64,000 bases of DNA from Arachidicoccus terrestris (GCF_020042345.1 NZ_CP083387.1:2294001-2358000), one strand, 5' to 3'. Shown: positions 8,651 through 17,035, counted from the first letter of the stretch. Notes: a model not told the origin generated them from the sequence alone. Made by a program: numbers and translations.

Positions 8651-9988
8651 ATGAAAAAAGCGATTCCAGTCAGTCTGATTCTCGTGGCGTTGTCCTTAGT
8701 AGGTTTTGTTTTCCTGCAGGTGAACTGGGTCGTCAATATTGTCCAGACACAGGAACAGAAGATCATCTTCAGGGTTTTCAAAGCCGCCAGTGAGGCCGTT
8801 GATTCTCTAAGCAAATCCTCTGCCACCGCCATGCGGTTACGTGACCAGAGCCTCACCTTTCCGTATAATGGCAATATACTGCCCAGCATTAAAGTCAACC
8901 AACGCTTTTCAGAAGCAGAGGTCAATCAGATTATTTTAAAAGCCATGACCCGGAACGAGGCGGAGAAGTACCATATTGAATACGCGATCGTATTTGGACA
9001 GGGTTCCGCCGGCATCCCCGAACAAATGACGCCAAATTTTGCGCCGCTGGTTCAAAAATTTGTGACAGATTCTATATTAAGAGAGAATACCCCGAATCAG
9101 ACTTTCCCCATTGATGCAAGACAGGAAGACGGTTATGTGACCGCCACAGAATTTATGACGGTATTGATCCCGGATTTGAACGGCCAGGCCTGGCGTTCAC
9201 TGACCTGGATACTTTTTGGCTCTGCCCTTTTGACACTTATCACGATCTCCGCTTTCTATCTTACCGTGCGCACCATGCTGCAACAACGCAGGCTCAGTAA
9301 GATCAAGAGTGACTTTATCAATAACATGACCCATGAGTTCAAGACGCCACTGGCCACCATTTCGCTGGCCGTGGATGCTTTACAGAACCAAAAGGTACAG
9401 GGTGATAAAGAAAAGTCGGGATATTTCAGCGGCATCATTAAAGAAGAGAACCGACGCATGAATAAACATGTGGAAACTATATTGCAGGCTGCCCTTATGG
9501 AAAAACAGGAACTCAATCTTAAAAAAGACGACTTACATATACACGACCTGGTGCGCCACCTGGTAGACAACTTTACCCTGCAATTATATGATAAGTCGGG
9601 CGAGGTGGTGATGCACTTAAACGCAACCAATGACCTGATCCGGGGCGATGAAGTCCATATTAATAATTTATTGAACAACCTGATCGATAATGCGGTTAAG
9701 TACTCAAAATCTGATGTCCCGCCCCGTATCGTTATTACAACGACCAATTCTGCCAAATACCTGATCATACAGGTAAAGGACAATGGGATCGGGATGTCCA
9801 AAGAATCCGCCAAACGAGTGTTTGAAAAATTCTATCGCGCCCATACCGGCAATTTGCATAATGTAAAGGGCTTCGGATTGGGGATGACGTATGTGAAAGA
9901 TATAGTAGAGGGTCATAACGGTAAAATTAAAGTAGACAGCACCCTTGGAAAAGGCACCACCTTCACCGTTGAACTGCCGCTTGCCTGA
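8651..9988 (+). CDS. Sensor histidine kinase (two-transmembrane, HisKA type)
   Basis: A 445-residue inner-membrane sensor. The first helix is about 5-27, a periplasmic region of about 150 residues without a recognised domain follows, and the second helix is about 184-206. The dimerisation domain has the phospho-acceptor H228 in NNMTHEFKTPL, and the ATPase domain has the N box (NNLIDNAVKYS), G1 (VKDNGIGM) and G2 (GFGLGMTYV). No response regulator is next to it; upstream is the glycosyltransferase, downstream glnN. The signal is unknown. A link to nitrogen status is suggested only by position. Confidence 0.92.
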   Translation: MKKAIPVSLILVALSLVGFVFLQVNWVVNIVQTQEQKIIFRVFKAASEAVDSLSKSSATAMRLRDQSLTFPYNGNILPSIKVNQRFSEAEVNQIILKAMTRNEAEKYHIEYAIVFGQGSAGIPEQMTPNFAPLVQKFVTDSILRENTPNQTFPIDARQEDGYVTATEFMTVLIPDLNGQAWRSLTWILFGSALLTLITISAFYLTVRTMLQQRRLSKIKSDFINNMTHEFKTPLATISLAVDALQNQKVQGDKEKSGYFSGIIKEENRRMNKHVETILQAALMEKQELNLKKDDLHIHDLVRHLVDNFTLQLYDKSGEVVMHLNATNDLIRGDEVHINNLLNNLIDNAVKYSKSDVPPRIVITTTNSAKYLIIQVKDNGIGMSKESAKRVFEKFYRAHTGNLHNVKGFGLGMTYVKDIVEGHNGKIKVDSTLGKGTTFTVELPLA

Positions 9989-10075
9989 GCTTCATAATAG
10001 CCTTCAAAATACATTGAAATTAAATTAATGTGTATTTTTTTTGACTAACGGTTGTTATATACAGAAGAATAGTTT

Positions 10076-10083
10076 TAATTTTG
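10076..10083 (+). promoter_or_regulatory. Predicted promoter of glnN
   Basis: TAATTTTG matches the -7 element TAnnTTTG, and GTTG at 10051-10054 lies 21 bp upstream, a spacing normal for the -33 element. The expected transcript start is near 10090, giving a leader of about 30 nt before the ATG at 10120. This is the best-spaced promoter in the window. Confidence 0.55.
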
Positions 10084-10119
10084 CGATATTAATTTATTTT
10101 TAATTCAAAAAATTAATCA

Positions 10120-12312
10120 ATGTCCCTGAGATTTGACGCTATTAGTGCTTTAACCAGTGATACCACCACCAAAGCAGGTATTGCTGATACAAAAGTGACC
10201 GGTATTTTTGGAGAAAACGTCTTTACACTGGAAAAAGCCAGATCCTTTCTGAGCGGTGAAGCTTATAAAAGCCTTTTAACCAGCGTCCAAGGCGGAAAAA
10301 AAATTGACCGCAATCTTGCCGGCCAGATTGCCATCGGCATTCGTGCCTGGGCAGAAAGCAAAGGAGTAACCCACTATACGCACTGGTTCCAGCCATTGAC
10401 GGGTACTACTGCAGAAAAACATGATTCTTTCTTTACCTTAAAAGGAGATGGTACACCCATTGAAGAATTTGACGGTGGTACACTGATCCAGCAGGAGCCT
10501 GACGCTTCTTCTTTTCCTAATGGCGGGATCCGTGCTACATTTGAAGCCCGTGGTTATACGGCGTGGGACCCTTCTTCTCCTGCCTTCATCTATGAAATGG
10601 GTGCCGGTAAGACGCTGTGCATTCCTACTATATTTGTATCATATACAGGTGAATCCCTGGACTATAAGGCCCCGTTATTAAAAGCGGTTGAATCTGTCAG
10701 CAAGGCGGCTGTTGAAGTAGCCAACCTGTTTGACAAAAGCATCAGCAAAGTAACACCTACACTGGGCTGGGAACAGGAATATTTTGTCATTGACGAAGCG
10801 CTCGCCAATGCACGCCCTGACCTGATCCAGGCCGGCCGTACTGTATTTGGCGCCGCACCCGCCAAAGGGCAGCAGCTGGATGACCACTATTTCGGTTCTA
10901 TTCCTGAGCGGGTATACGCCTTTATGCGTGACTTTGAAAATGAATCTTACAAGTTAGGCATTCCATTAAGAACAAGACATAACGAGGTAGCGCCTGCCCA
11001 GTTTGAGGCTGCGCCTATCTTTGAAGAAATCAATATCGCGGTTGACCACAACATTCTGTTGATGGATCTGATGACCCGGGTGGCCAAAAGGCACAAGCTG
11101 AAGGTTTTACTGCATGAAAAACCTTTCGCGGGTATTAATGGTAGCGGCAAACACAATAACTGGAGTCTGGCTACAGATACAGGCGTTAACCTGCTGGCGC
11201 CGGGCAAAACGCCGAAGACCAACCTGTTATTCCTGACATTCTTTATCAATATTATCAAAGCGGTACATGACCATGCGGACATTCTGAGAGCCTCTATCGC
11301 TTCTGCCAGCAATGATCACCGTCTGGGAGCCAACGAAGCGCCTCCTGCTATTATTTCTGTATTCGTCGGAGAATACCTGTCTCAGGTTTTAGGTGACCTG
11401 GAAAAACGCGTAGGAGATAAATTTGATGAGCAGGATGAAGCCATTCTCAAACTGGATCTGCACAGATCTATTCCTGAACTGCTGCTGGATAACACAGACA
11501 GAAACAGGACCTCTCCGTTTGCCTTCACGGGTAATAAATTTGAGTTCCGTGCCGTAGGTTCTTCTGCCAACTGCGCGAATGCAATGATCACCCTGAATAC
11601 GATTATGGCGGATTCGCTGAAGAAATTCAAGGCAGAAGTGGATGAGCTGATCAAAGGTGGCAGCAAAAAAGAGATCGCCGTAATGCAGACCTTACAGAAG
11701 TATGTCGTAGAAAGTAAAAGTGTACTTTTTGAAGGGGATGGCTATAGTTTCGAGTGGGAAAAAGAGGCTGAAAAACGCGGACTCCCCAATGTTAAAACAA
11801 CACCATTGGCGCTTGATGCACTCTCTACCGATAAAGCAAAAGAACTGTTTGAATCCAACGGTGTCTATACCCATCGCGAGCTGGAAGCCCGTCATGAGAT
11901 TGAACTGGAGAACTATCTCAAAAAGGTGCAGATCGAAGGGCGCGTAATGGGCGACCTGGCCTTAAACCACATCATTCCGGTAGCCGTCAACTACCAAAAT
12001 ACCCTGGCTCAGAATATCAAGAACCTGAAAGACCTGGGTATGGACGAGGAGAGCTACGCCGGCCAGAAGGATCTGTTAACCCGTGTTTCCAAGCATATTC
12101 AGGTGATCTATACAAAGATCCATGAAATGACAGAAGCGCGTAAAGTAGCCAATAATATCGAGAACATCCGCACCCGAGCCATCGCATATGATAGCCAGGT
12201 GAAAGCGCAGTTCTTTGATGAGATCCGTTATCATGTCGATAAACTGGAACACTTGGTTGACAATGAAAACTGGACATTGCCTAAATACAGAGAAATGCTG
12301 TTACTGCGATAA
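10120..12312 (+). CDS. glnN: Glutamine synthetase type III
   Basis: ATP-dependent synthesis of glutamine from glutamate and ammonia in the cytoplasm. At 730 residues it is far longer than type I enzymes and has the type III size common in Bacteroidota and cyanobacteria. Recognisable segments are YEMGAGKTLCIPT, the RTRHNEVAPAQFEAAPIFE region, GINGSGKHNNWSL and DHRLGANEAPPAI, which carry glutamate- and nucleotide-binding residues. It has its own promoter and terminator, so it is monocistronic. Nothing looks truncated. Confidence 0.95.
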   Translation: MSLRFDAISALTSDTTTKAGIADTKVTGIFGENVFTLEKARSFLSGEAYKSLLTSVQGGKKIDRNLAGQIAIGIRAWAESKGVTHYTHWFQPLTGTTAEKHDSFFTLKGDGTPIEEFDGGTLIQQEPDASSFPNGGIRATFEARGYTAWDPSSPAFIYEMGAGKTLCIPTIFVSYTGESLDYKAPLLKAVESVSKAAVEVANLFDKSISKVTPTLGWEQEYFVIDEALANARPDLIQAGRTVFGAAPAKGQQLDDHYFGSIPERVYAFMRDFENESYKLGIPLRTRHNEVAPAQFEAAPIFEEINIAVDHNILLMDLMTRVAKRHKLKVLLHEKPFAGINGSGKHNNWSLATDTGVNLLAPGKTPKTNLLFLTFFINIIKAVHDHADILRASIASASNDHRLGANEAPPAIISVFVGEYLSQVLGDLEKRVGDKFDEQDEAILKLDLHRSIPELLLDNTDRNRTSPFAFTGNKFEFRAVGSSANCANAMITLNTIMADSLKKFKAEVDELIKGGSKKEIAVMQTLQKYVVESKSVLFEGDGYSFEWEKEAEKRGLPNVKTTPLALDALSTDKAKELFESNGVYTHRELEARHEIELENYLKKVQIEGRVMGDLALNHIIPVAVNYQNTLAQNIKNLKDLGMDEESYAGQKDLLTRVSKHIQVIYTKIHEMTEARKVANNIENIRTRAIAYDSQVKAQFFDEIRYHVDKLEHLVDNENWTLPKYREMLLLR

Positions 12313-12350
12313 GTGTAGTTGCTTAGCGTTAAATTCAACTTAACCATTCA

Positions 12351-12380
12351 ATGCCGGCAGCCAAAAGCGCCGGCATTTTT
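12351..12380 (+). terminator. Terminator of glnN
   Basis: ATGCCGGC at 12351-12358 pairs with GCCGGCAT at 12369-12376, followed by TTTTT: a classical intrinsic terminator 38 bp after the glnN stop. Confidence 0.85.
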
Positions 12381-12406
12381 GTAACTAATATTGGCAATCT
12401 ATAACT

Positions 12407-12414
12407 TACCTTTG
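12407..12414 (+). promoter_or_regulatory. Predicted -7 promoter element of rsmA
   Basis: TACCTTTG fits TAnnTTTG and is followed by CGCC and the rsmA ATG at 12419. Only 4 bases separate the box from the start codon, so the transcript would have little or no leader. A TTTG at 12378-12381 could be the -33 element, but the 25-bp spacing is long. Confidence 0.45.
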
Positions 12415-12418
12415 CGCC

Positions 12419-13177
12419 ATGCAAGATTATACCCTCAAAAAAGCGCTGGGTCAGCATTTTCTCAAAGACGAAAAGGTTCTTGAGCAGATCATGGATGCGC
12501 TCGGCAAGACCACATTCAGCAGGTTGCTGGAAGTCGGTCCGGGAGGCGGCGCTTTAACCAGGCACTTGCTACAGCTTCGGGGTATCGAACTCAAGGCCGT
12601 GGAACTGGATGAAGAAAAAGTGGTATACCTGCATAAGACCTATCCCGAACTGGAAGGAAAGATCATCCACAAAAGTATATTGGAACTGGAACCGCCGTTT
12701 GAAAAGGACTTTACCATAATCGGCAATTTTCCTTATAATATCTCATCTCAGATTCTTTTTAAAGTACTGGACTGGAAAGATCAGGTCCCTTCTGTTTTTG
12801 GCATGTTCCAGAAGGAAGTGGCGGAGCGGATCGCCTCAAAGGGAGGCTCTAAGGACTACGGTATTCTAAGCGTTCTGATACAGGCCTACTATGACGTAAC
12901 GTATCTTTTTGATGTGCCGGCCACTTGCTTTAACCCTCCGCCTAAAGTAATGAGTGGGGTTATTGAACTCACCAGAAGAACGACACCTGAAGAAGTGGCC
13001 AGTCACAAAAAATTCAGGTTGCTGGTAAAAACAGCCTTTAACCAGCGCAGAAAAATGCTGCGTAATGCGGTAAAAGGCTTATTCGATCCTGATTTTTTAA
13101 AAGACGACATCTTTAATAAACGCGCAGAACAGCTCAGTGTAGCTGACTTTGCACGCTTAAGTTTTAAAATGAAATAA
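12419..13177 (+). CDS. rsmA: 16S rRNA (adenine1518-N6/adenine1519-N6)-dimethyltransferase
   Basis: RsmA (KsgA) dimethylates two adjacent adenines near the 3' end of 16S rRNA late in small-subunit assembly. The 252-residue product begins with the typical [15 protein letters not shown], has the SAM-binding [12 protein letters not shown] (36-47) and the catalytic NFPYNISSQ (103-111), and ends with the small helical domain. The start is well supported because the family begins a few residues before LGQHFL. It is followed after 8 bp by the hydroxyacid dehydrogenase, so the two are likely co-transcribed. Confidence 0.96.
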   Translation: MQDYTLKKALGQHFLKDEKVLEQIMDALGKTTFSRLLEVGPGGGALTRHLLQLRGIELKAVELDEEKVVYLHKTYPELEGKIIHKSILELEPPFEKDFTIIGNFPYNISSQILFKVLDWKDQVPSVFGMFQKEVAERIASKGGSKDYGILSVLIQAYYDVTYLFDVPATCFNPPPKVMSGVIELTRRTTPEEVASHKKFRLLVKTAFNQRRKMLRNAVKGLFDPDFLKDDIFNKRAEQLSVADFARLSFKMK

Positions 13178-13185
13178 ACAATAAA

Positions 13186-14124
13186 GTGACAAAGAAAGTA
13201 CTGATCACCGCGAAAACACATACTATCTTAAAAGAAACACTGGAAGCTCAGGGCTTTCAGGTTGATTATCAGCCAGCCATCACCGCCGCAGATTTATTGG
13301 ATAAAATAGGAGAAACCGAAGGGCTGATCGTCACCACCCGTTTGAAAATTGACAAGGCAGTAATTGACGCAGCACCTCATTTGAAGTGGATCGGCCGCCT
13401 GGGCAGCGGAATGGAACTTATCGATGTTCCCTATGCAGAGTCTAAAGGCATCATTTGTGTCAGTAGCCCGGAAGGTAACCGGAATGCCGTTGCGGAACAC
13501 AATCTCGGCCTCTTGTTAAACCTCCTCAATAAAATCAGCAGCAGCTTTGAAGAGGTCAGGGCGCATAAATGGATCCGTAATGCCAACAGGGGAACGGAAC
13601 TGACAGGCAAAACAGTGGGCGTTATCGGCTATGGCAATACCGGACAGGCTTTTACGAGGCTACTGGCGCCTTTTAATGTGACCGTCCTGGCACATGATAA
13701 ATATACGGAAGGATATGCCAGGGATTATGTGCACGAAGCGCAACCGGAGCAGATCTGCAAATATGCCGATATTGTATGCATGCATATCCCCCTGACAGAA
13801 GAAACCTTTCACTATGCCAATGATACGTTTTTTAACGCGATGGAAAACAAGCCGGTATATATCACCGCCTGCAGGGGGAAAGTAACGGACCTGGAAGCGC
13901 TCATCAGGGCCCTGGATACCGGTAAAATCTCTGCGGCCGGCGTGGATGTCCTGGAAAATGAAAAGCTGGACACATATACCCAAAAAGAGTGGGATATTCT
14001 GGACAACCTGGCCAGTCGGTCAAATGTAATTCTAACCCCTCATATTGCCGGATATAGCCATGAAGCCTTTTTTAAAATGTCACAGGTTATACTAGAAAAG
14101 TTAGGATTTTGGCCGAAAAAATAA
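13186..14124 (+). CDS. D-2-hydroxyacid dehydrogenase (phosphoglycerate dehydrogenase-like)
   Basis: A 312-residue NAD-dependent oxidoreductase of the SerA/GyaR family. The Rossmann motif [12 protein letters not shown] has G148, G150 and G153; catalytic-site candidates are R230 (CRGKVTD), a Glu in DVLENE (257-259) and H286 ([10 protein letters not shown]). It has no ACT domain, unlike some SerA proteins, so it may act on 3-phosphoglycerate or another 2-hydroxyacid. The start is GTG at 13186, 8 bp after rsmA; no upstream ATG is available. No serC or serB is in the window. Confidence 0.88.
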   Translation: MTKKVLITAKTHTILKETLEAQGFQVDYQPAITAADLLDKIGETEGLIVTTRLKIDKAVIDAAPHLKWIGRLGSGMELIDVPYAESKGIICVSSPEGNRNAVAEHNLGLLLNLLNKISSSFEEVRAHKWIRNANRGTELTGKTVGVIGYGNTGQAFTRLLAPFNVTVLAHDKYTEGYARDYVHEAQPEQICKYADIVCMHIPLTEETFHYANDTFFNAMENKPVYITACRGKVTDLEALIRALDTGKISAAGVDVLENEKLDTYTQKEWDILDNLASRSNVILTPHIAGYSHEAFFKMSQVILEKLGFWPKK

Positions 14125-14189
14125 GGCTTCATTTGCATATTTATTAACAAATATTCACTTAACTTCGTAGAAATAACATTTATGTACAG

Positions 14190-14223
14190 CGCCGCAGCTT
14201 GGTTGCGGCGTTGTATTTTTTTT
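14190..14223 (+). terminator. Terminator after the hydroxyacid dehydrogenase gene
   Basis: CGCCGCA at 14190-14196 pairs with TGCGGCG at 14204-14210, followed by TTGTA and a run of eight T. It ends the rsmA-dehydrogenase transcript and leaves only about 25 bp before greA, so the greA promoter may overlap it. Confidence 0.75.
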
Positions 14224-14246
14224 GTGTATAATCAAAAATATGTCCC

Positions 14247-14720
14247 ATGAGTGAAGTAATGTATGTCTCAAAAGAGAGCTTCGAAAAGATGAAGCAAGAG
14301 CTCCACGAAATGCTAACGGTGCAGCGCCCCGCAGCCTCCCGCGCCATTGCTGAGGCAAGGGAAAAAGGGGACCTCCGGGAAAACGCAGAATATGATGCCG
14401 CGAAAGAGGCACAGGGCATCCTGGAAGCGAAAATTGCAAAACTGGAGATACTGGTGCATAGCGCCAGAATTGTAGATGAAAGTCAGATCGATACCAGCAA
14501 AGTATCTGTACTGACCAAGGTGACCTTTACCAATATGTCGACCAAGAAAAAAAGTACTTTCCAGCTGGTCGCAGAGAAAGAAGCCAACCTTAAAGAGGGA
14601 AAATTGTCCGTATCCTCTCCCATTGGGCAGGGATTACTGGGCAAAGCTGTCGGAGACGTTGCTGAAGTCAGCGTACCTAACGGTAAAATGAAACTAAAAG
14701 TGGAATCAATCGCCCTCTGA
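14247..14720 (+). CDS. greA: Transcription elongation factor GreA
   Basis: GreA rescues backtracked RNA polymerase by stimulating transcript cleavage. The 157-residue product has the family's normal length: an N-terminal coiled coil (about 1-75) with the tip segment GDLRENAEYDAAKEAQ carrying the acidic residues that enter the polymerase channel, and a C-terminal FKBP-like domain (about 85-157) with SVSSPIGQGLLGKAVGD. It is followed by its own hairpin terminator. The identification is firm. Confidence 0.95.
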   Translation: MSEVMYVSKESFEKMKQELHEMLTVQRPAASRAIAEAREKGDLRENAEYDAAKEAQGILEAKIAKLEILVHSARIVDESQIDTSKVSVLTKVTFTNMSTKKKSTFQLVAEKEANLKEGKLSVSSPIGQGLLGKAVGDVAEVSVPNGKMKLKVESIAL

Positions 14721-14762
14721 TCTCCGGGTCAAAGGGCTTAGGCATTTGTAAAAATAAAACAG

Positions 14763-14803
14763 AAAAGATTTGACAGTACCCCGATATTGTCAAATCTTTT
14801 TTT
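14763..14803 (+). terminator. Terminator of greA
   Basis: AAAAGATTTGACA (14763-14775) and its exact complement (14788-14800) form a 13-bp stem with a 12-nt loop, followed by more T residues, 42 bp after the greA stop. The tRNA-Pro promoter box overlaps its last base. Confidence 0.8.
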
Positions 14804-14810
14804 ACATTTG
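14803..14810 (+). promoter_or_regulatory. Predicted -7 promoter element of tRNA-Pro
   Basis: TACATTTG fits TAnnTTTG and is followed by C, 17 bp before the mature tRNA 5' end. It abuts the T-run of the greA terminator. No -33 element with normal spacing is obvious. Confidence 0.45.
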
Positions 14811-14827
14811 CAATCCTAACCGGAAAA

Positions 14828-14901
14828 CGGGATGTAGCGCAGCCCGGTAGCGCACACGTCTGGGGGGCGTGGGGTCGCAGGTTCAAATCCTGTCATCCCG
14901 A
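14828..14901 (+). tRNA. tRNA-Pro (anticodon GGG)
   Basis: A complete cloverleaf of 74 nt: acceptor CGGGATG pairs with CATCCCG, D-arm GCGC...GCGC, anticodon arm CACGT-CTGGGGG-GCGTG with anticodon GGG, T-arm GCAGG-TTCAAAT-CCTGT, discriminator A. CCA is not encoded. It reads proline codons CCC and CCU. The accessory island begins immediately downstream, but I found no integrase and no convincing att duplication. Confidence 0.95.
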
Positions 14902-14924
14902 CTGAGAAGCCTATAAAGGCGGTC

Positions 14925-14958
14925 AAAACCCCTCTAATCATATGATTAGAGGGGTTTT
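14925..14958. repeat. Perfect 34-bp palindrome, left copy; possible tRNA-Pro terminator
   Basis: AAAACCCCTCTAATCA, a central TA, then the exact complement: a perfect 34-bp palindrome 23 bp after the tRNA. An identical copy is at 16708-16741. Each copy directly abuts one inverted-repeat end of the IS4-type element. Its form, with A and T runs outside a GC stem, suits a bidirectional transcription terminator. Confidence 0.9.
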
Positions 14959-14990
14959 CTCTAGTTTGGCCTTTTTCTAGATAAGGCAAA

Positions 14991-15028
14991 AAAAAATAGC
15001 AATTTAGTTGGTTATATTGCTATTTTTT
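14991..15028 (+). terminator. Hairpin at the inner left end of the IS4-type element
   Basis: AAAAAATAGCAA pairs with TTGCTATTTTTT (12-bp perfect stem, 14-nt loop). Placed between the element end and its first gene, it would stop read-through from outside, such as from the tRNA promoter, from driving transposase, a common safeguard in insertion sequences. Confidence 0.55.
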
Positions 15029-15059
15029 GTGATCTTTATATCTAGTTAAACGACTAGAT

Positions 15060-15269
15060 ATGGGATATCCAACTAAAATTCAGATAATAAAAAGAGCAAA
15101 GAGTGAGCAATGGTATGTAAATTTTCCAGCTGCCGTGGCTCAGGCAATAGAATTTAAGCAAGGAGAGATTGTTGAGTGGGTGATAGATGATCACCAGCGC
15201 CTAGTACTTCAGCGTAGTGATGAATCCGTAAAAGATCTTAAAAAAAAACTCCCCAAAAAGAAGGAGTAG
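15060..15269 (+). CDS. AbrB/SpoVT-like small protein, first frame of the IS4-type element
   Basis: A 69-residue protein whose first 50 residues (IQIIKRAKSEQWYVNFPAAV...FKQGEIVEWVID) resemble the swapped-hairpin AbrB/MazE DNA-binding fold; the last 20 are lysine-rich. It ends just past a run of nine A residues (15240-15248) where the -1 frame opens into the transposase. It may therefore be the DNA-binding N-terminal part of the transposase as well as a free protein that binds the element's ends. The fold assignment rests on pattern recognition only. Confidence 0.65.
   Translation: MGYPTKIQIIKRAKSEQWYVNFPAAVAQAIEFKQGEIVEWVIDDHQRLVLQRSDESVKDLKKKLPKKKE
15237..15269 (+). promoter_or_regulatory. 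Candidate -1 ribosomal frameshift site joining AbrB-like frame to transposase
   Basis: The zero frame reads CTT AAA AAA AAA CTC CCC and stops at TAG 15267-15269. The transposase frame is -1 relative to it, opens just after the stop at 15239, and encodes plausible transposase sequence (FNELFDRCITAFKQSRTFQR) long before its only permissible start, TTG 15347. Nine consecutive A residues make a slippery site like those of IS1 and IS3 elements. Confidence 0.6.
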
Positions 15270-15346
15270 TTGCTTGCTTTAATGAATTATTCGATAGATG
15301 TATAACAGCTTTCAAGCAATCCAGAACTTTTCAGAGAGCTCGCGAT

Positions 15347-16696
15347 TTGTCTCACGGAGTTATTTCATGTATTGGACGTTGTACGATAACAGGGATGTTA
15401 ACAGCAAGTGGGAATCAGTTTAAGGACTGGAGTGCGGCCTATCGAATATTTAAGGGTGAAAGAATGGATATGAATGCAATTTTTTCTGAAGTTAGAAAGG
15501 AGGTCGTGTATCAAAATAGAAAGAAAGGCGATTTTATTTATGCACACATGGACGATACCCTGTTAAGGAAGAGAGGGAAGAAAATATCAGGGACCGGATG
15601 GCTAAGGGATCCACTTGGCCCCCCGTTTTGTAATAATTTCATTTGGGGCCAACGATTTGTTCAACTCTCTTTATCGCTCATTGAAAAAGACCTCTGCGGT
15701 CCATCAAGGGCCATCCCGGTAGACTTCAAACATTGTCCTCCCACCAAGAAGCCGTCAAAAAATGCGACCGACCAGGAAGTAGCACTATACCGGGAAAGAC
15801 AGAAGAAAGAAAAAATGAGCGAAGTAGGCGTCCAGCGTGTCATAGCCTTGAGAAAGTGCTTAGATGACGATGGCTATAAAAATAAAAAACTTATCCTGAG
15901 CGTGGACGGCAGTTACACGAATGGAACTGTTTTAAGGCAACTTCCAGAAAATGTAGAACTCATTGGCCGCATAAGGAAGGATTCAAAAATTTATGCTCTA
16001 CCAGAAGAGCAACAATCAGGAAAGGGACGTAAACGATATTATGGAGAAGAGCTCCCCACACCAGAACAAATCCGACAAAGCGATGACTATCCTTATCAGC
16101 AGGTTGAAGCATGGGCTGCAGGAAAGATGCGTACATTCAATGTGAAAGTTGTAAAAGATATACGCTGGCGAAAATCAGGTAAGAGAGACTTAATGCTGAT
16201 CATTATCAGGCCAGTTTCCTATAGGCTCACCAAAAAATCAAAATTACTGTATCGTGCTCCCGCCTATTTAATATCAACCAATCAAGAGATAGATATTTTC
16301 CTGCAGGTCCAGGCTTATATTAGAAGATGGGAGATAGAAGTCGGCTTTAGAGATCAGAAAACATTAATGGGATGTGGTCAGGCACAAATCCGGGAAAAAA
16401 CTGCGGTAGCAAAAGTTCCGGCATTTGTATCCGCATGTTATGCTATGATGATACTGGCATCGCACAAACAGCAGCAGTCCAAATCAAAAAAACAACTCCC
16501 TGGGCCTAAATGGTACGTAAATATTAAAAAGCAAAGGGTTACTACTGGTGATATTATAAATAGATGTAGAGTTGAAAATTGGGCGCAAAGTGTAAATATT
16601 AATTTTTCCGACTTCGTGAACATTGAAAAAAAATTATCGAAGTGCGAAAAAATGGCAAATCCCTCATTTTCCTCCTTCTTTTATGCCAGAAATTAG
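15347..16696 (+). CDS. DDE transposase of the IS4-type element
   Basis: Catalyses excision and insertion of the element. The IS4 signature Y-x2-R-x3-E-x6-K is exact in YIRRWEIEVGFRDQK (near 16315-16360); earlier catalytic aspartates are likely in AHMDDTLL and LSVDGSYT. The coordinates start at TTG 15347, the only allowed start codon in the frame, but coding-like sequence reaches back to 15242 with no ATG, GTG or TTG, so the real protein is probably a fusion with the AbrB-like frame by -1 frameshifting, of about 540 residues. The C-terminus is rich in lysine and serine. The frame is intact, so the copy may be active. Confidence 0.88.
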   Translation: MSHGVISCIGRCTITGMLTASGNQFKDWSAAYRIFKGERMDMNAIFSEVRKEVVYQNRKKGDFIYAHMDDTLLRKRGKKISGTGWLRDPLGPPFCNNFIWGQRFVQLSLSLIEKDLCGPSRAIPVDFKHCPPTKKPSKNATDQEVALYRERQKKEKMSEVGVQRVIALRKCLDDDGYKNKKLILSVDGSYTNGTVLRQLPENVELIGRIRKDSKIYALPEEQQSGKGRKRYYGEELPTPEQIRQSDDYPYQQVEAWAAGKMRTFNVKVVKDIRWRKSGKRDLMLIIIRPVSYRLTKKSKLLYRAPAYLISTNQEIDIFLQVQAYIRRWEIEVGFRDQKTLMGCGQAQIREKTAVAKVPAFVSACYAMMILASHKQQQSKSKKQLPGPKWYVNIKKQRVTTGDIINRCRVENWAQSVNINFSDFVNIEKKLSKCEKMANPSFSSFFYARN

Positions 16697-16707
16697 CCAA
16701 ACTAAAG

Positions 16708-16741
16708 AAAACCCCTCTAATCATATGATTAGAGGGGTTTT
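16708..16741. repeat. Perfect 34-bp palindrome, right copy
   Basis: Identical base for base to 14925-14958, abutting the right inverted repeat of the IS4-type element. It continues into GCTTTTTTT, so on the plus strand this copy looks like a complete intrinsic terminator and may preserve the original downstream flank of tRNA-Pro. Confidence 0.9.
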
Positions 16742-17035
16742 GCTTTTTTTCTTACCCCAATTTGTTCAAGTAAAACCAAAGAAAATGAGACTCATTCGGT
16801 TACCCATTTTCTATACCTAATTTTGAGTCACAGAAATGGGTTCAAATATCTAAAAATCAGCCTTTTGCACTTATTTGTTTTGTTGCTTTTTGTAGCCGTT
16901 TGATATAGGATTTTAACCGATTAGTGACCTTTTTCATATCAAGCCTTACTGAAAGAATCTATGGTAATGTCAAATCTAATCTCAACTTTTAAAGTGTCAA
17001 AAAGACTTAATGAAATGACCAAATTAATTTACTAT
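16742..17035. other. AT-rich non-coding stretch
   Basis: No gene was recognised. One hairpin is visible: ACCCATTTTCT near 16802 pairs with AGAAATGGGT near 16833 with one bulged base; it lacks a T-tract. The rest is AT-rich, like the receptor block that follows. Confidence 0.4.

Larger units (their letters stand above)
14959..16707 (+). mobile_element. IS4-type insertion sequence with AbrB-like first frame
   Basis: The element is bounded by imperfect inverted repeats of about 28 bp: left 14959-14986 begins CTCTAGTTTGGC, and the right end read inward from 16707 begins CTTTAGTTTGGC. It contains an AbrB-like first reading frame and a DDE transposase frame in the -1 register. Both ends touch a 34-bp palindrome; it is unclear whether these belong to the element, are its target, or are a long target duplication. 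No short target duplication is visible outside them. Confidence 0.8.

Noticed and set aside
14880-16850. tRNA-derived attachment site: GGTTCAAAT of tRNA-Pro recurs near 16838
   Set aside because: Only 9 bases match, within a common T-loop sequence, and no integrase gene is present.
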